From assembly GCA_963556145.1 (NCBI GenBank), contig OY744466.1, positions 3,534,001 to 3,598,000 of the forward strand: a stretch of 64,000 bases of DNA. Direction: 5' to 3'. Positions 23,857-37,473 of this stretch are shown here, piece after piece (the stretch's first letter is position 1; each line of letters opens with the position of its first letter). The position numbers were made by a program, and so were the translations under genes. This DNA is from Hygrocybe punicea. Lineage: Eukaryota; Basidiomycota; Agaricomycetes; Agaricales; Hygrophoraceae. A model generated the notes under the pieces. It was given only the letters and a program-made list of their open reading frames with translations, searched no databases and was not told where the DNA came from.

Positions 23857-26399
23857 CTACGCACGAATCCTCCATCCATCGCCCTTCCTGTTCACCTTTC
23901 CGACGCCTCCGAAACCCTCCCGGACGACCAACCACAAGCCCGTGCAGGACACCACGTCTTTAATTTCCTCTGCAGTCAGAATCAGGCCCTCCCTACCACC
24001 CCCCTCCCCAGCAGCAGCAGCAGCACGCACGACCGCCCCATTCGGCATCACCGCGCGTCGCCGCACGGCCAACACCTCCACTGCCACGTCCGGAAGAGGG
24101 AACGGGACCTTGAGCATGGCAACCACTTTAGGGTGGTGTGGCGTTTGCGATAACGTGCCCACTTTTAAGCGCAGTACTAGCTCTTCTCCACCACCACCAC
24201 CACCACCACCACCACCGGTACCAGAAGAGTGGTCAGAGTAAAGGGCAGTGGTAGCACGCCGCACCTTGAGGGTGCATGTCCATGGCGTCTCCGAGTCCTC
24301 CGGATCTGAATCCTCTCCATCTCCCTCTCCATAGTTTCCATACCCACCATATTCGTCCTCCCCATTCCCATCGACACCACCACCAACAGTTCGGCGCCGC
24401 GAGCGTACAGACCCACGATCCTCCGATGCTGCACTCTGAGTTGTCGCGACGCTCCGCTGGCTGGCGATCGACTCCCGGTGTCCCCGTAACCGTTCCTTCT
24501 GCACCTGGGCCAACATCTGTGCCTCGCGCAGTGGGCTGGCACCTTGTAAATTGGTCGCCGCGTTCGACGCCGACCCTACAACGCTAGCTCGCCGACTCCC
24601 ACCATCCGGCCCACCCCGATCACGATCACGATCTACATCCCTGCTCACCGCCCTTGCAATTCGCTTCCCACGCTTCCGCCGTTTATCATTCCGTCCCCTC
24701 TTCCACTCAAAGCTCACCTCTACAGAATCCACACCCCCGCCATTCCCACCTACGCCACCAGCACCACCAACACCTAGCATTCCTTTCGCACCAGCCACCC
24801 CAGAGGCACCTAGCCTGCCAATAACCCCTCCCAGGATGCCAGTGTCAGCGCCCTTGAGCCACCGGCGCACGACCCAGACATATAACGTAGGACGGCCAAC
24901 TGGGGGGATCACGGGTGAGCTCAGTGTAGGCTGGATACCCAATACGGGTGGGCGCAGGAGCGTGGCTGTGGCTGTCGATGACGATGACGATGTGCCTGTG
25001 CCTGTGCTGGGGTTGATGGTAGCGTTGAGGAAGGGAGATGTGAAAGTGGGGTCGGTGCCGTTGAGTCTATCGCTGGCGGGTATGCCTGGCTGTGATTTGA
25101 CATCGAATAGGAGGGAGGGAGGGGATTGGGTGGATGCGGGGATAGGCATGGGTATGGGAAGGGGTATAGGCAGGGGTGTGGGTGAGAGGGATGGGCGCTT
25201 GAAGTGCCGGGTTACACGGGAGGCGGCGTTGGATGCAGCGTTGGGGATGCTTAGAGTGCGCTCGTGTGTGCGCTCGTGTGACTGTAGTAGCAGTGGGGCG
25301 ACGGCGGCGGCGGCAGAGTCGGGAGTGGCGTCTTTCTTCTTGAAGAGTTTGCCAAAGATGTCGCGTTTGTTGCGAGCTGGCGGGGACACCTCTGTAGCTA
25401 GGGCCGCGGGGGTCTGGTGGGTGGGAGAATGTGTGTGGGAGTGGGAGGCTGAGGAAAGGGAGAGTGCGGACGAGGATGCGGGTGTGTGGGACATGTCTGG
25501 AGTTGTGGGGCGGCTGGCAATGGAAAGGCGCTTGGGGCGTAGGAAAGGACTGGTGTCTCCGCTGGCTCCTGGAGGGAAAAGGCTGTCCCTCTGTGTCTGG
25601 AGGATCAAAGATGTACCTGCGCCTCCTCCCGCCCACACTTCCACAGGCTCGAGAACAGCGAGGCCGATGAGCTCCATGCCACGTTTGTTGAATTTTGCGA
25701 TCTTGGCATCTGTGCCTGCGTCGACGATTGTGTTTGTCATGACGTTATGTGCCTGGAGGTTGTAGAGGGGTATGATGGTTCGGCGGGTTGAGGAAGTAGA
25801 GGAGACGGAGGAGACGGAGGAGAATGAGGCGACAGATGTGGATCCGGAGTAGGTAGATGTCTCTGAGCGATTTGAGTTTGAGCGAGAGAGACCTAGGTTG
25901 AGGTTGGATGTGTCGGTGGAGAAAGAGGTGGAGCGGCGATGTGTGATGGTATTTGCGGACAAAGGGGCATCTGGGAAGTTGGATGTGGGGGTAGGAGTTG
26001 TTGTGGTTGAGGAGTAGTCCAGGGATTGGCGGGGATTGAGAGAGGTTGCAGAGTTTGGTGGGGCGTTTGAAGGGCGAGGAGGGACCAATTGGACTTGAAT
26101 ATTGAGGGGGTGGTTGGTTTTGGAAGGAGGGGGACGGACGAATATGAAAGTCTGGGTTGTTTGTTGGAGGACAAAGAGTCTGGGAGAGTACGGTGAAGGG
26201 GACTGACCTCTGTTGGATTCTTGTCTCGTTTGTCCTTTTTCCTTGCGGCGGGATCGTCTGCGGTCATTGTGTCAGACTTTGCGTCGTCGGTGTCGTTGTT
26301 GTCCCGGTCATCTTGGACGACGTTTACGGCGAGGGACTTTGGGTGGTTCAAGGCGGGCTGAAGGACAGAAGGGAGAAAGGAGGAGAGGGAGGCGAACAT
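23857..26399 (-). CDS. Large serine-rich low-complexity protein, unknown function
   Basis: Two exons. Exon 1 starts at the ATG 26397-26399 (MFASLSSFLPSVLQPALNH) and ends KDKRDKNPTE. A 58-base intron (gtcagt...cccag) leads to TFIFVRPPPSKTNHPLNI, VQLVPPRPSNAPP and a single open frame to the stop at 23857. The protein is about 830 residues. Order: acidic/basic N-terminus; Ser/Thr-rich disordered part (SVASFSSVSSVSSTSS); a short conserved-looking block IPLYNLQAHNVMTNTIVD followed by DAKIAKFNKRGMELIGLAV; a long variable linker; GRPTLYVWVVRRWLK; basic RKRGKR patches that could be nuclear signals; poly-Gly (ten in a row); and a C-terminal block LVLRLKVGTLSQTPHHPKVV ending in WLVVREGFG. The two ordered blocks could form one split domain. 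I do not recognise the family; it looks lineage-specific. A 404-codon frame on the opposite strand is a shadow. Confidence 0.75.
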
Positions 26400-27049
26400 T
26401 GTGGGAGCATGCGACCAGGCTACTGCGGCATCATGTCGACTACGCACTCGCTCTCAGACACGTAATCCGAAAAACATAATAAGAAAAACATGTCAGATCC
26501 GCTTATTCACAGCCAGCTGGCCAGTAGACGCACATCGCCCACGGGCAGCCGTCGACGGCGTACAGTTTGCTAAGAGCGAAGTGATTAGGTTTAGAGTATT
26601 CGAGACCATTATGAACTTTCGTTGAATTTCACTGCAACACAAGCACACGACCACGATAACGACATTGACTAGGACCCATCGATGCACCACTTCCAGTCCG
26701 TATGCAACAGAGAACAACGACCAATGCTCGGTGTTGATTTCCGTGAAATTACTTCGTGAAGGAGTCATTCTCGATTTTCAGGCACCAAGGTCTGCTGCAG
26801 TGATTGAGGCTCTTTCTTTTCTGCTTCCACTAACTCCATTTCCCCCGTTGCCGCAAACTTGGACGGTACTCCAAAATGTTGCCTGTTTCAAGTTCCTGGG
26901 TTGTGAAAACCAAATTACCGGCATTGAGGAGATGATGTGGTTGACATTTTGGATCCACGAAATCAGTAGGGCCGGAGCGTGGATTCTGCTCGTTGTACTC
27001 TGTCCTTCGTACGACAGCTGGACAACAAATAAATACCCAAATCGCCTAC
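26400..27049. other. Upstream spacer of the serine-rich gene
   Basis: Contains a 164-codon plus-strand frame (26665-27159) that runs into the foldback element and ends there. It has no recognisable domain and is crossed by a 95-codon minus-strand frame of similar quality, so I do not call either. The promoter of the serine-rich gene must lie in the first few hundred bases. Confidence 0.45.
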
Positions 27050-27596
27050 TTACAGCTGTTTTCATCGAGGTGTGGAAACTCCAAAATTTGAAGGTGGCTG
27101 TGCATTTCCAAATATGTAGTCTGCCGAGATTCCGTGTACAATTTTGTAGCTCCGACTAAGCGGGATACTTGCTTGTTGGTCCAGTGCAATGCACAAGTAA
27201 GTGTAGATACAGAGATGGCAATCTTTCAGTGATCATACAGTTGGTTCATCAAGAAAGAGTGTTGGGGAGTTTTCAAGAAGGGAGATAATGAAAATGATAT
27301 CAGATGTGATGAATTTGCACCCAAACTGTACTTTACAGGGATTGGAACTTGGAAGTGATGCCATATTTCCAGTGATCTGCAGGGTATACTAAAACTTCCT
27401 GAAACCAAGTACCTTACAGATCCTGTTGATAGACATATTGTGCTGGTGCAGTGGGAACAAGCCGCCATGTCGAGCGTTTAGAGTACTTAGTCGGAGCTAC
27501 AAAATTGTACACGGAATCTCGGCAGACTACATATTTGGAAATGCACAGCCACCTTCAAATTTTGGAGTTTCCACACCTCGATGAAAACAGCTGTAA
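27050..27596. mobile_element. Foldback/MITE-like element with perfect 111-bp inverted arms
   Basis: Bases 27050-27160 are the exact reverse complement of 27486-27596; I compared all 111 positions and saw no mismatch. The arms are separated by 325 bases with no coding potential. The outer ends read ttacagctgttttc and gaaaacagctgtaa. If the first and last TA (27051-27052 and 27594-27595) are a target-site duplication, the element is 541 bp, starts CAGCTG, and resembles a non-autonomous Tc1/mariner-type MITE. No longer direct target duplication is visible in the flanks. It lies 98 bp beyond the AKR1 stop codon, so it may fall in the AKR1 3' untranslated region and fold as a hairpin RNA. A recent local inverted duplication is the main alternative. 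Confidence 0.7.
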
Positions 27597-27693
27597 TGTT
27601 GAGCAATGGCCTTGGCCTTGTCAATTCAATCAATTTATTTATATAATAAATTCAAAACGCCAGATAGCTGTAGTGTCACACAAAGGGAATACA

Positions 27694-30425
27694 TCAAACC
27701 TGAGCAACGGGCTCATACCCACTCCGGCTACTCCTCCCAAGCCCAAGGCCCATGAAGATGGTCTTCCTGATCCCTTTGCGACTGTTGCCGACCCCATGGT
27801 CCTCATCTTCATCAATCTCTCTCCTTCTCTTCGCCTCGGCAAATCCTTCCATCGGTACATCGTATAACCGCTCATACTCTACCCCGAGCTCTTTTCCAGC
27901 CGTCCAAAAGTCCCTGCAGTTGGCAACAACCCCCAAATCAAACGGATTACTCGCCTTGCTGGCCCGCGCCAGTCCGTCGACAGCCTTGCCTTTTGTGAAC
28001 CGGTCGAGGCCAAGCAAATTCATCATAAATCCACACCCACACCCACCGGAACGTTTGTGACCACGAGCGCCCTCCACAAGAGTTGCATCCTCGCCGTCTG
28101 CGTTGGGTTGTGCGTGATGTTGTTGTTGGTGATGACGGTGGCCCATCTGACCATTCAGGCTTGCGCCCCCTCGTCCACCCATGAAGCCATATCGCCCGAG
28201 GTTGGAGACCTCAAGGGTAGTCATTTGACGAGCGATCTGCCAGAATTGGCTGGCGAGGAGGACTATGGTCCAAGAAAGCTGAAGCGTCACCCATACTGCG
28301 ACAGAGACCAAGAATGAGTCGTGTGCCGTTAGAGCACATAGCTCTTTGGGAAGTGGACATGAAGATGAAATATCTTGAGGCTTGGTTGAGACTGAAAGCG
28401 TAGAGAAGACTGCAATTCGGTGAACACAAAGGACAGCGTAATCAGTGTTTGATTGGTACATACATGCATATGTGAGATAATCGAAAACAACCACCCCACC
28501 GACAAGGGTTGAGACGAAAAGGATGAATTGCCGATGATTGTTCATTCCCACTGAGTGAAAATTGGTATGACATTCACTAGATGAAGATGTAACGGACGTA
28601 CCACAATTCCAAACCCACGGGCAGTGACTGGCGAATGACATACTCAGTAACCGCGACAAGAGGATATAATAGACCTACTGATCATTCCGAGCGATGCATC
28701 GGTCACACACCCGACAATGCTTTGAGCGGAGGGGTTTCCGGGACTATGACATTCGCTTCTCAAAACACACGAACTCAAATAAATATAGCACAGTCGACTT
28801 ACCATGCATTGTATACAGAATGTTTGGCCATTTAAACGACCTTCCGAAGCCAAATCTTCAATGATCTATCTCACCTCGTAAGTTTGATGGACGGAGGAGA
28901 GCTTGGGATGACAACACTCACAGTCTTGAGCTCCCCGTCGTTGGAAGGCTTAGGGCATGTTCCCGGATCCAAGGTAACGGCCCGGAAGAAGTTGTAAGCA
29001 CAAAGACCGAATGACAACGCAAAAGATAAGTGCATGATAGCGTGTGATTGTGTCTCTAAAGACAATTGATCAGCGGCACGTTTGGTCATGACATATGTGG
29101 TGGCAAGCGTACGTTGAACAAGCCGGGTAGCCCAGCAGTAGACAGTCCAGATCATAGATGCTGTAATGATACCAGCGAAATATGGACTTTGAGCCAAGCT
29201 ATCGGTGTAAGTAGAATTATTGAGGAGAACACGAGTCACAATCTGGCATGCTGGTCAATCCATAATCATAGGACCGAGAGAGAGAACTTACATGGTGCAT
29301 GCCAAAGAATTCCGCCATAGCAACAATAATGCCAGTATACCAGGGGAGAATAGCGAGTGTGGTGAATATAAGATAGAAAAATATAGTTGGAAGGATGAAA
29401 ATGGCTATTTTGGTAGTGCGCTGGGGGACTTTCGTCAGATAAAGATATGAGGGTTTGGGGCGGAGCTGACATCACTAAATGGTTTTGCCTTTTTGATACC
29501 ATCCTCGTTCATCCCGCCTTCCTCCAAGGCCCGTTTCCAAGCGCCTAAGCTTTTTAGTTCGATCGCCATATCTCTCGGCGTCCTACCCTCTCCGTCCTTT
29601 GCACTCACTTCCGCACCCTTCTCTACCAGCCTGCGTATACATGCTTTATTTCCTCGAACAACGGCCCAGTGAAGGGGTGTCAATCCTGCATCATCCTTCG
29701 TGTTAGGGCTAGCACCATGCTTCAAAAGCAAGTCCACCGAAAGCGCATCGCCTTGGTATGCAGCCCACATCAACGATGTGTGGCCCTGTGAATCCCTGCA
29801 GTCGACAGTAATTGGTTGGTGCAGGATGTAAAGCAGCGGCATGATGGAAGATGAATGTGTAACGAGATGAAGCGTATTGTACCCCTGCGAGTCACAGATA
29901 GTCGGGTCCGCATTGTGCGCGACAAGAAGTTGTATGATGTAGAGGTAGCCATTGCGTGCTGCCCATTGCATAGGGGTGGCGACCAGGTCACCACCAAGAG
30001 CATCAACCTCCGCGCCTTGCTCTAAAAGATACCTGCAAGCAGCCACTTGCGCGTTTATCGCAGCCCAATGCAGTGGTGTGATATTCTGGGTGTTTTATTC
30101 ATCGACTCGTGGCAGGAAAGAAATTTGAGAGGGGACCACGATACCTGGTGATCTCGGTCAACTGCAGTTGCCTTCCCTGTCTCAATGAGCTCGCGAATGA
30201 GGGCAACGTCCCCTTTTTGTGCAGCAACAAATATGTTAGGCTACAAAGGTGGATGATCAATTTGTTTGACGACCGGGGATTGTTCAATCAAGAGCTTACC
30301 TCTTCATCACCAGCGTCTTGGAGTGCTTGTGCAAAAGTTATATTTGTTCCAGCTGCTGACTCTGCCGACACCGACGTTGCGGAAGGTTGCGATTTTCCAT
30401 TTATCACCGTCACTGCGTCGTCCAT
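27694..30425 (-). CDS. AKR1: Akr1-type ankyrin-repeat palmitoyltransferase
   Basis: Golgi/endosome palmitoyltransferase; in yeast Akr1 modifies the casein kinases Yck1/2 and Vac-type partners. The ATG at 30423-30425 gives [18 protein letters not shown]. Ankyrin repeats follow ([76 protein letters not shown]). Membrane segments come next, then [19 protein letters not shown] and [12 protein letters not shown]. The Cys-rich domain is [19 protein letters not shown]. The catalytic motif is split by an intron: 'GAT CA' plus 'T CAC TGC' gives [11 protein letters not shown]. Then [19 protein letters not shown]. The C-terminus has the family signature [20 protein letters not shown] and ends GYEPVAQV. 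Read unspliced, the motif looks like ASHC; removing the intron (gtaggt...cgccag) restores DHHC. The gene appears intact. Confidence 0.9.
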
Positions 30426-30964
30426 AGTTGAAAGTGTTGGGGAGAGTGGCTGTTTCAATAAGGCAGTTACCTGTCTGACGTAATTCGCGGCTATTGCCGT
30501 TTGCAGTACACACTACCAGTCTTTTGAACAACCCTATTCTGTACTGATTCCTACTGCTATAAAGTGTTCTAATTCCTTTTTTGCATCATCTGAACCTATC
30601 TGGATATTGATGTTTCAGAACCACCAATAAAATTAGAAACTGAATATTCACAAAGCAGAGAGAAATGTTTTGATCATAAAACATTCAAATATTAACAGAT
30701 TTCTTTGAAAATTGGTATGAGAGGTCTTTAAATATATGAGCAACTTTTGGTCTACTCATATTTTGTTGAAGATAACTGGCTACCTGTGGCATTTTAGGTT
30801 AATTTTTGTGTTCAAAATGGCTCCTCATTGAATACTGTAATCTCCGCGGAGCTTGAAATGTGCATTCAGGTCCATATGCCGTGCACAAAGTGGTCGGCGG
30901 TCAGACGTTGTGGCAAGTTCCAGCCATTCACGCAGAACCTGGGCAACAGACGTCAATTCGATTC
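30426..30964. promoter_or_regulatory. AT-rich divergent promoter region of AKR1 and the nuclease/kinase gene
   Basis: About 540 bp between two divergent start codons. The middle (30540-30840) is clearly richer in A and T than the neighbouring genes and has no frame of note. I cannot point to a specific TATA box or factor site. Confidence 0.4.
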
Positions 30965-33541
30965 ATGGCGTCCCCTACCAAGGACCTGCGAAAGAGGCCG
31001 TCGGTACCTGAGCCTCCTGTTGCCTCGTCGTCATCATCTGTCTTAACCCATGAACCTCCTACATCGCCTCCAGTTCCTCTTGAACCATGGATACCTGTAG
31101 CACTACAGTCCCTGTTGGATTGGAATCCGCCTGAACTTGAATCACAGAAGTACGGGGAAGGTGGTTCAATCGCCAAAGACAGTCGTCCCCCAAGTTTCTA
31201 TGACCAACACCTTACCGAAAAACTTATATTGAGTCACCTTCAGTATCATCCAGATCTAGCGGCAGAAATTGCTAGTACTGTTGACCCAGCTATCAAGGCC
31301 GCACTCGCTGATGGAGGCACGTTGCCACCACCTGGTAGTAAACTAATGGATGAGGAGGAGCGCGATGATCACATCGCAGGCCTAAACCATGTCATGTCAA
31401 GGGAGCTTCCGATAACGTCATTCTACGACAAAGTGACGGCTCACCTTTGCATCCCAATCGCGTCAACTCTTGCCCTGCATCCTAAACACAGCAGATGGTC
31501 GAGCCTGCTTCTCTGGAGCATGGTCCCTAATGCAGGAGGCTTTGCGATAGCTGATGGCTCTCTCCAGATCGTTGACATTGACCGCGGAGACGAGCGAACA
31601 TCAAAAGCCCGTAACCGGATTAAAGCGAGCATGGACCCTCACATGGTCGAAACTGTGCGCAAGTTGAGGACAGTATACCCTGATTTAGCAGTCTGGGAGA
31701 TGAAGAGCTTAACGGTGGGGGATTCGGAGGTCATGGTTGGCCTTAAAGAGGCTGCCCAGACTGGTCGTCCCTTCGACTGGGTCAAATGTCTTTGTGACGG
31801 CGAAGTGCACAAAACGGACAGGACGGATGCGGTGGAAAATACTCGCGCAGGTCCTGATGCTCCCACCACACCGTGGACCCTTCCGGATGTTTATGTGGAG
31901 CTGACCCAAACCAGTTATACTGGTGCATCCCAAGATGCCGATCACGGAGGAGACGATCATACCAACGCTCTCATGGAATTGCCGCCGAGTACAGCGGGGC
32001 TTTCCAGTTCGACCGTCACCGACCTCTCCATGTCTCACGTAGAGGCCGAGAGGCCGCAGGATAGAGGAAAAGGTCGGGCGGATAATCCAGGTCCTTCCAA
32101 CACGCCCAGGAACTCTCCTGCTAAGCGCAAACCTGATGGTCATAAAAGTAAAGCTATAGTCACTGCGGAGACTTTTATTCAACAGGTAAAGGATGTCGAT
32201 GACCTGACTTTTTGAAATATTTGGCACTAATATTTTGCGCAGGCATGGGCCCAGGCTGTGCGAACTGATTCCACAATAGTCGTTTTGCACTCAGGTAACT
32301 ATGAATTTGTGTGCGTTCGTCATCGTCAATCTCAAACGCTCTATGTCTCCGACATCATCCATCCACCAACGTGCAAGGCTCCAGCTTATGGCAAACTTCA
32401 TGTTGGTATATATATTGCAGCCGTGCAAGATGCCATTGAGCGGATGCAGTATGCTGAAAAACTTCCTGTGGACCAGCGGTCTAAAATACCATCCAATTTC
32501 GCCAAATTCAACAAAAGGGATAGAGATGATCAAAAGGGTGATGGAGCAGATGACAAAAAAGATGGAGGAGGTGGAGGCGGCAACCCAAGAGATCCCTCCA
32601 ATGACCCTAGCACCAAGCGGCGGAGGAAGGATGGCGATGGTGCTCCGCGCGGCAGGGGCACAGGGCGAGGGAGGGGCGCCCGAGGATCTACTTCTAGGTC
32701 CCGGCGAAGAACCAGGGCTGCTCAAAAGTTCAAGCAGGAAGAACAAGCTGTACGTTTTCCCGTTACATATAGGATTTTTGTCTGATGGAATCTTAGGAAA
32801 CCGTCGTTGTAGCCAATCAGCGAGACATAGTCTTGGTCTTTCTTCAATATGGAATATATGATTCGCCGAATCCGGCAGCTTTTTTTCGTAAAGCGCCGGC
32901 AATCATGCCCCCCGGTCAAACTCCCACTCCTCCACCAACGCCCAAACCCAAGAGAACTTACGTCCCCGGGACCTACTCGACGATTGTCATCACGTCTGAA
33001 ATTGGATCGGGATCGACGGGTAAAGTGCACGGCGGTACCTTTACGTTAAACGCCGGGGAGGGCTACGTTGATTTGAATGTTGTGGTCAAACTTTCGTTTG
33101 GAGAAGAGGAGCAGGAACGACTTCAACACGAATACTTTATTTATCGCCACTTGAACTCCAGAGGTGTCAAAGGCATCCCGATTACTTTAGGGCTTTTCGT
33201 CGAACCTGAAACCGGTCCATCTGCTCTTGTTGTAACCCATGCAGGCCAATCAATCTACAACAGGTCCTTGAGCGTTGAATATTTTCAGCGGTATGTTCGA
33301 CAGTTACCTTACCTCATCTTTCGTAATTTCAGATTTCAGGGAAGCATTTCAGGCGACTTTAAAGGCTATCCATGCTGCCGGAGTTGTTCATGGTGATATT
33401 CGGAGCCCAAACCTTTTGATTGATGAATACGGAGACGCAACAATTATAGACTTTGATCTAGCACAGAAAAATGATTCTAAAGTCGATCAAAGGGCCGAAT
33501 TCAAAAAGCTTTCTCGCGTCCTGGAAGGGGAAGGCGAGTAG
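30965..33541 (+). CDS. PD-(D/E)XK nuclease-like plus protein-kinase fusion (basidiomycete FunK1/Crinkler-like)
   Basis: Exons 30965-32185, 32243-32749 and 32797 onward, with one more intron near 33295-33346. The ATG at 30965 gives MASPTKDLRKRPSVPEPP. The N-terminal half holds IPIASTLALHPKHSRW, GGFAIADG and PDLAVWEMKSLTVG. Asp followed by ExK on a strand is the pattern of restriction-endonuclease-fold nucleases. After the first intron it continues QAWAQAVRTDSTIVVLHSGN and YEFVCVRHRQSQTLYVSD. An Arg/Gly-rich basic linker (GRGTGRGRGARGSTSR) follows. The kinase part has a Gly-rich loop (EIGSGSTGKVHGG), VVVKLSFG, a catalytic loop VVHGDIRSPNLLIDE and TIIDFDLAQK, then stops about 20 residues later. 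The usual C-lobe is therefore missing or very short. Nucleases of this fold joined to kinases are known in fungal Crinkler-type effectors. The assignment of the first half to this fold is my inference from short motifs. Confidence 0.65.
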
Positions 33542-35530
33542 ATTTCTTCGATGTGGATTTCTTAATACGCTGTACTAGTGCCCTGTCCCCTGCTTTTGTA
33601 TTCTGCATCTTGGCTTGAAATCGTGTATCATCTTGGCTTGAAATCGGTAGCCTCGTGACCAGGCTCTTTGCTCATGATCTAATTTTGACATGAGACCTGC
33701 CGGATTTGGGCGTGATGGCTTGACTTCTGCAGCTCTGATTGACTTGTATTGGTACAGTTTCGAGTCCGTATTGAATCGCACAATTCAGTGTATTCTCACG
33801 CAACAAGTTTAGCCATGGGACAGAGACTCGATTGGGAAAACTTTGGACTGGCCCAGTACTAGTTCCACAGGACCAGAGTACTCCAGAGCTCTACGTCATC
33901 TCAGCCTCTTGGGAGGGATGTTGTACCCTGTTGTGCCGCTGTCGTTCACCTTCCTGTTTGCTAAAATTTCAAATATTCGAAGCGCAAGGGCTCTTTGAAG
34001 AGAGCGCCGTTCAGTCCAGAAAAACATTTTATCAGGCCTCCAGACTGCCTGTCTTCCAGAAATCGGAAAGAAAGCCCAAAGCGTTTGGATTGGTCATCGT
34101 TGGGGTTCGTATGTCGCTCGAACACCAGTAGGCTTTTCTCGAACAGTCCAAACAAGTTCACAATTGTGCTGGCAATCAAGCGTCCATCTAAAGGGTGCCA
34201 ATAACGATCTTCCTGGGTTCCACGATTTTGAGGTGAGCAAGCGTTGGAAAATTTGGGAAACAATCATTCAAACCATGGTCAGCTAGTCCAATCGCTCCCT
34301 GTCCAAAGATATTCCATGAGCAGTGAATTACGGTTCGCTAGCCCGACGAACGAAGGGCAAGCAACGGAGGCAAATAATATAGCCAATATTAATTTCTTTC
34401 CTCTTATAGTGAAATAATCGAAGGCACGAACTGGAAAATAGGAATGGTGGATGAATACTGTGGATGAAACATCCCTGTTCCTGTACAGAACATTTGAGTC
34501 AATGTTTGAAGACTGGTTTGTACGCCGAGGCACTGGTGCAACTCTATTAGCGAGATGGAGCATTTCATCAGTTGGAATCATGGGACAAAGGACGAGCCAT
34601 TCAGGCTCAACCACGTACCAACGTGAAGTGAACCACCGGACGGTTCAACCAATGGACGGCGTAAAACTGGAATACTTCATGTGAGAACAGATATGCGGAT
34701 CAGCGTGTGCGGATGCAAACTGATCATATCAACGAAACGGTGTTATCCGTGCCGAAAAGACACTCCGGAGATAAAGAAAGCTGGCCTTATCGCGCCTGCC
34801 AAACGCTGGCTACAGGGCGTTTGGCTCCACCGTGAGACTAAACCGGCGTGAACATTCGACGCCAGGCTGCTTCCGTCCACTACAAAGGCGCAAAGGTGCC
34901 CGGATGGAACTCGCAAGGATAGCTGATATCACCTACAAAGTGAACGAAGAAAGTCTGAGGTGATATCTTGGACTAGGCCTCGAGCGGATGTAGAGCGCTT
35001 CGTGGCCTTTTATGAACTCGTACGCTGATAAAGTTGATCTAGAGTACTTGGTCTGCATGCCAGCATGCATTCGTGACAACTCGGCGTGTTGCTGTGCCGA
35101 CATCAGCACTTTCAGACACATAATGAACCACAGCGGGCAGGTGGGTGAGAGCAAGGTGGTTCCTAAGGAATGGCGATAACGCTGACTATGGAGAGGCAGT
35201 GAGGTCACGATTGCGGAGATTGCGTTAGGTGGTGTACACAACACTTTAATTTGGAATTATCTTACGGGAATCGTACACATTGTGTCGTTTACAGAAGCTT
35301 GACAAAGATTTTTGCTGCATTTTCCTGGTCTGAATGCGATGGCCGTCGCAGGAAACAGGTTCTGCGGCTAGACGCCCCAGAAACCGCCACATTCCCTTGC
35401 CACATTCCCTCTGCGGACGAAGGGTTGGACCTTGTGACAGGATGTAGTGGGAAATTTCAAAGCCCTTCTCTTGCCTCCCCACATCTTCGCACCACCTTTG
35501 GCCGCCTCTTTCCGAATAGCGGGACTTTGG
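33542..35530. other. 2-kb spacer, no convincing gene
   Basis: Frames of 100-111 codons on the minus strand (33961-34263, 34279-34614) have no recognisable motif. A 16-base string (tcttggcttgaaatcg) is repeated at about 33609 and 33632. The last few hundred bases must include the promoter of the Hog1-type gene. Confidence 0.4.
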
Positions 35531-37305
<1,775 letters not shown>

Positions 37306-37473
37306 CCGCCGAACTACTACTCCTGGATGGTTTGGCCTCTGCGTGGAGATTTTGTATCTCACTCACCCTTCCAAATCGACAGAAAATCACCATCTTACTA
37401 GGAGACTAGACAATCATGTATACATTCCTGTATGCTGCCCTGTCGCTCACTAGCGCCCACTTGCAATTTATTG

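Noticed and set aside
24551..25765. 404-codon plus-strand open frame
   Set aside because: It is antisense to the serine-rich gene, whose single long exon, splice structure and composition are more coherent. The GC-rich Ser/Gly coding sequence leaves the opposite strand open by chance.
26665..27159. 164-codon plus-strand frame running into the foldback element
   Set aside because: No recognisable domain, ends inside the inverted arm, and an equal-quality frame exists on the other strand.
28580..28700. Apparent loss of the DHHC motif (ASHC) and a stop in AKR1
   Set aside because: Removing a GT..AG intron restores [11 protein letters not shown] in frame, so the gene is probably intact.
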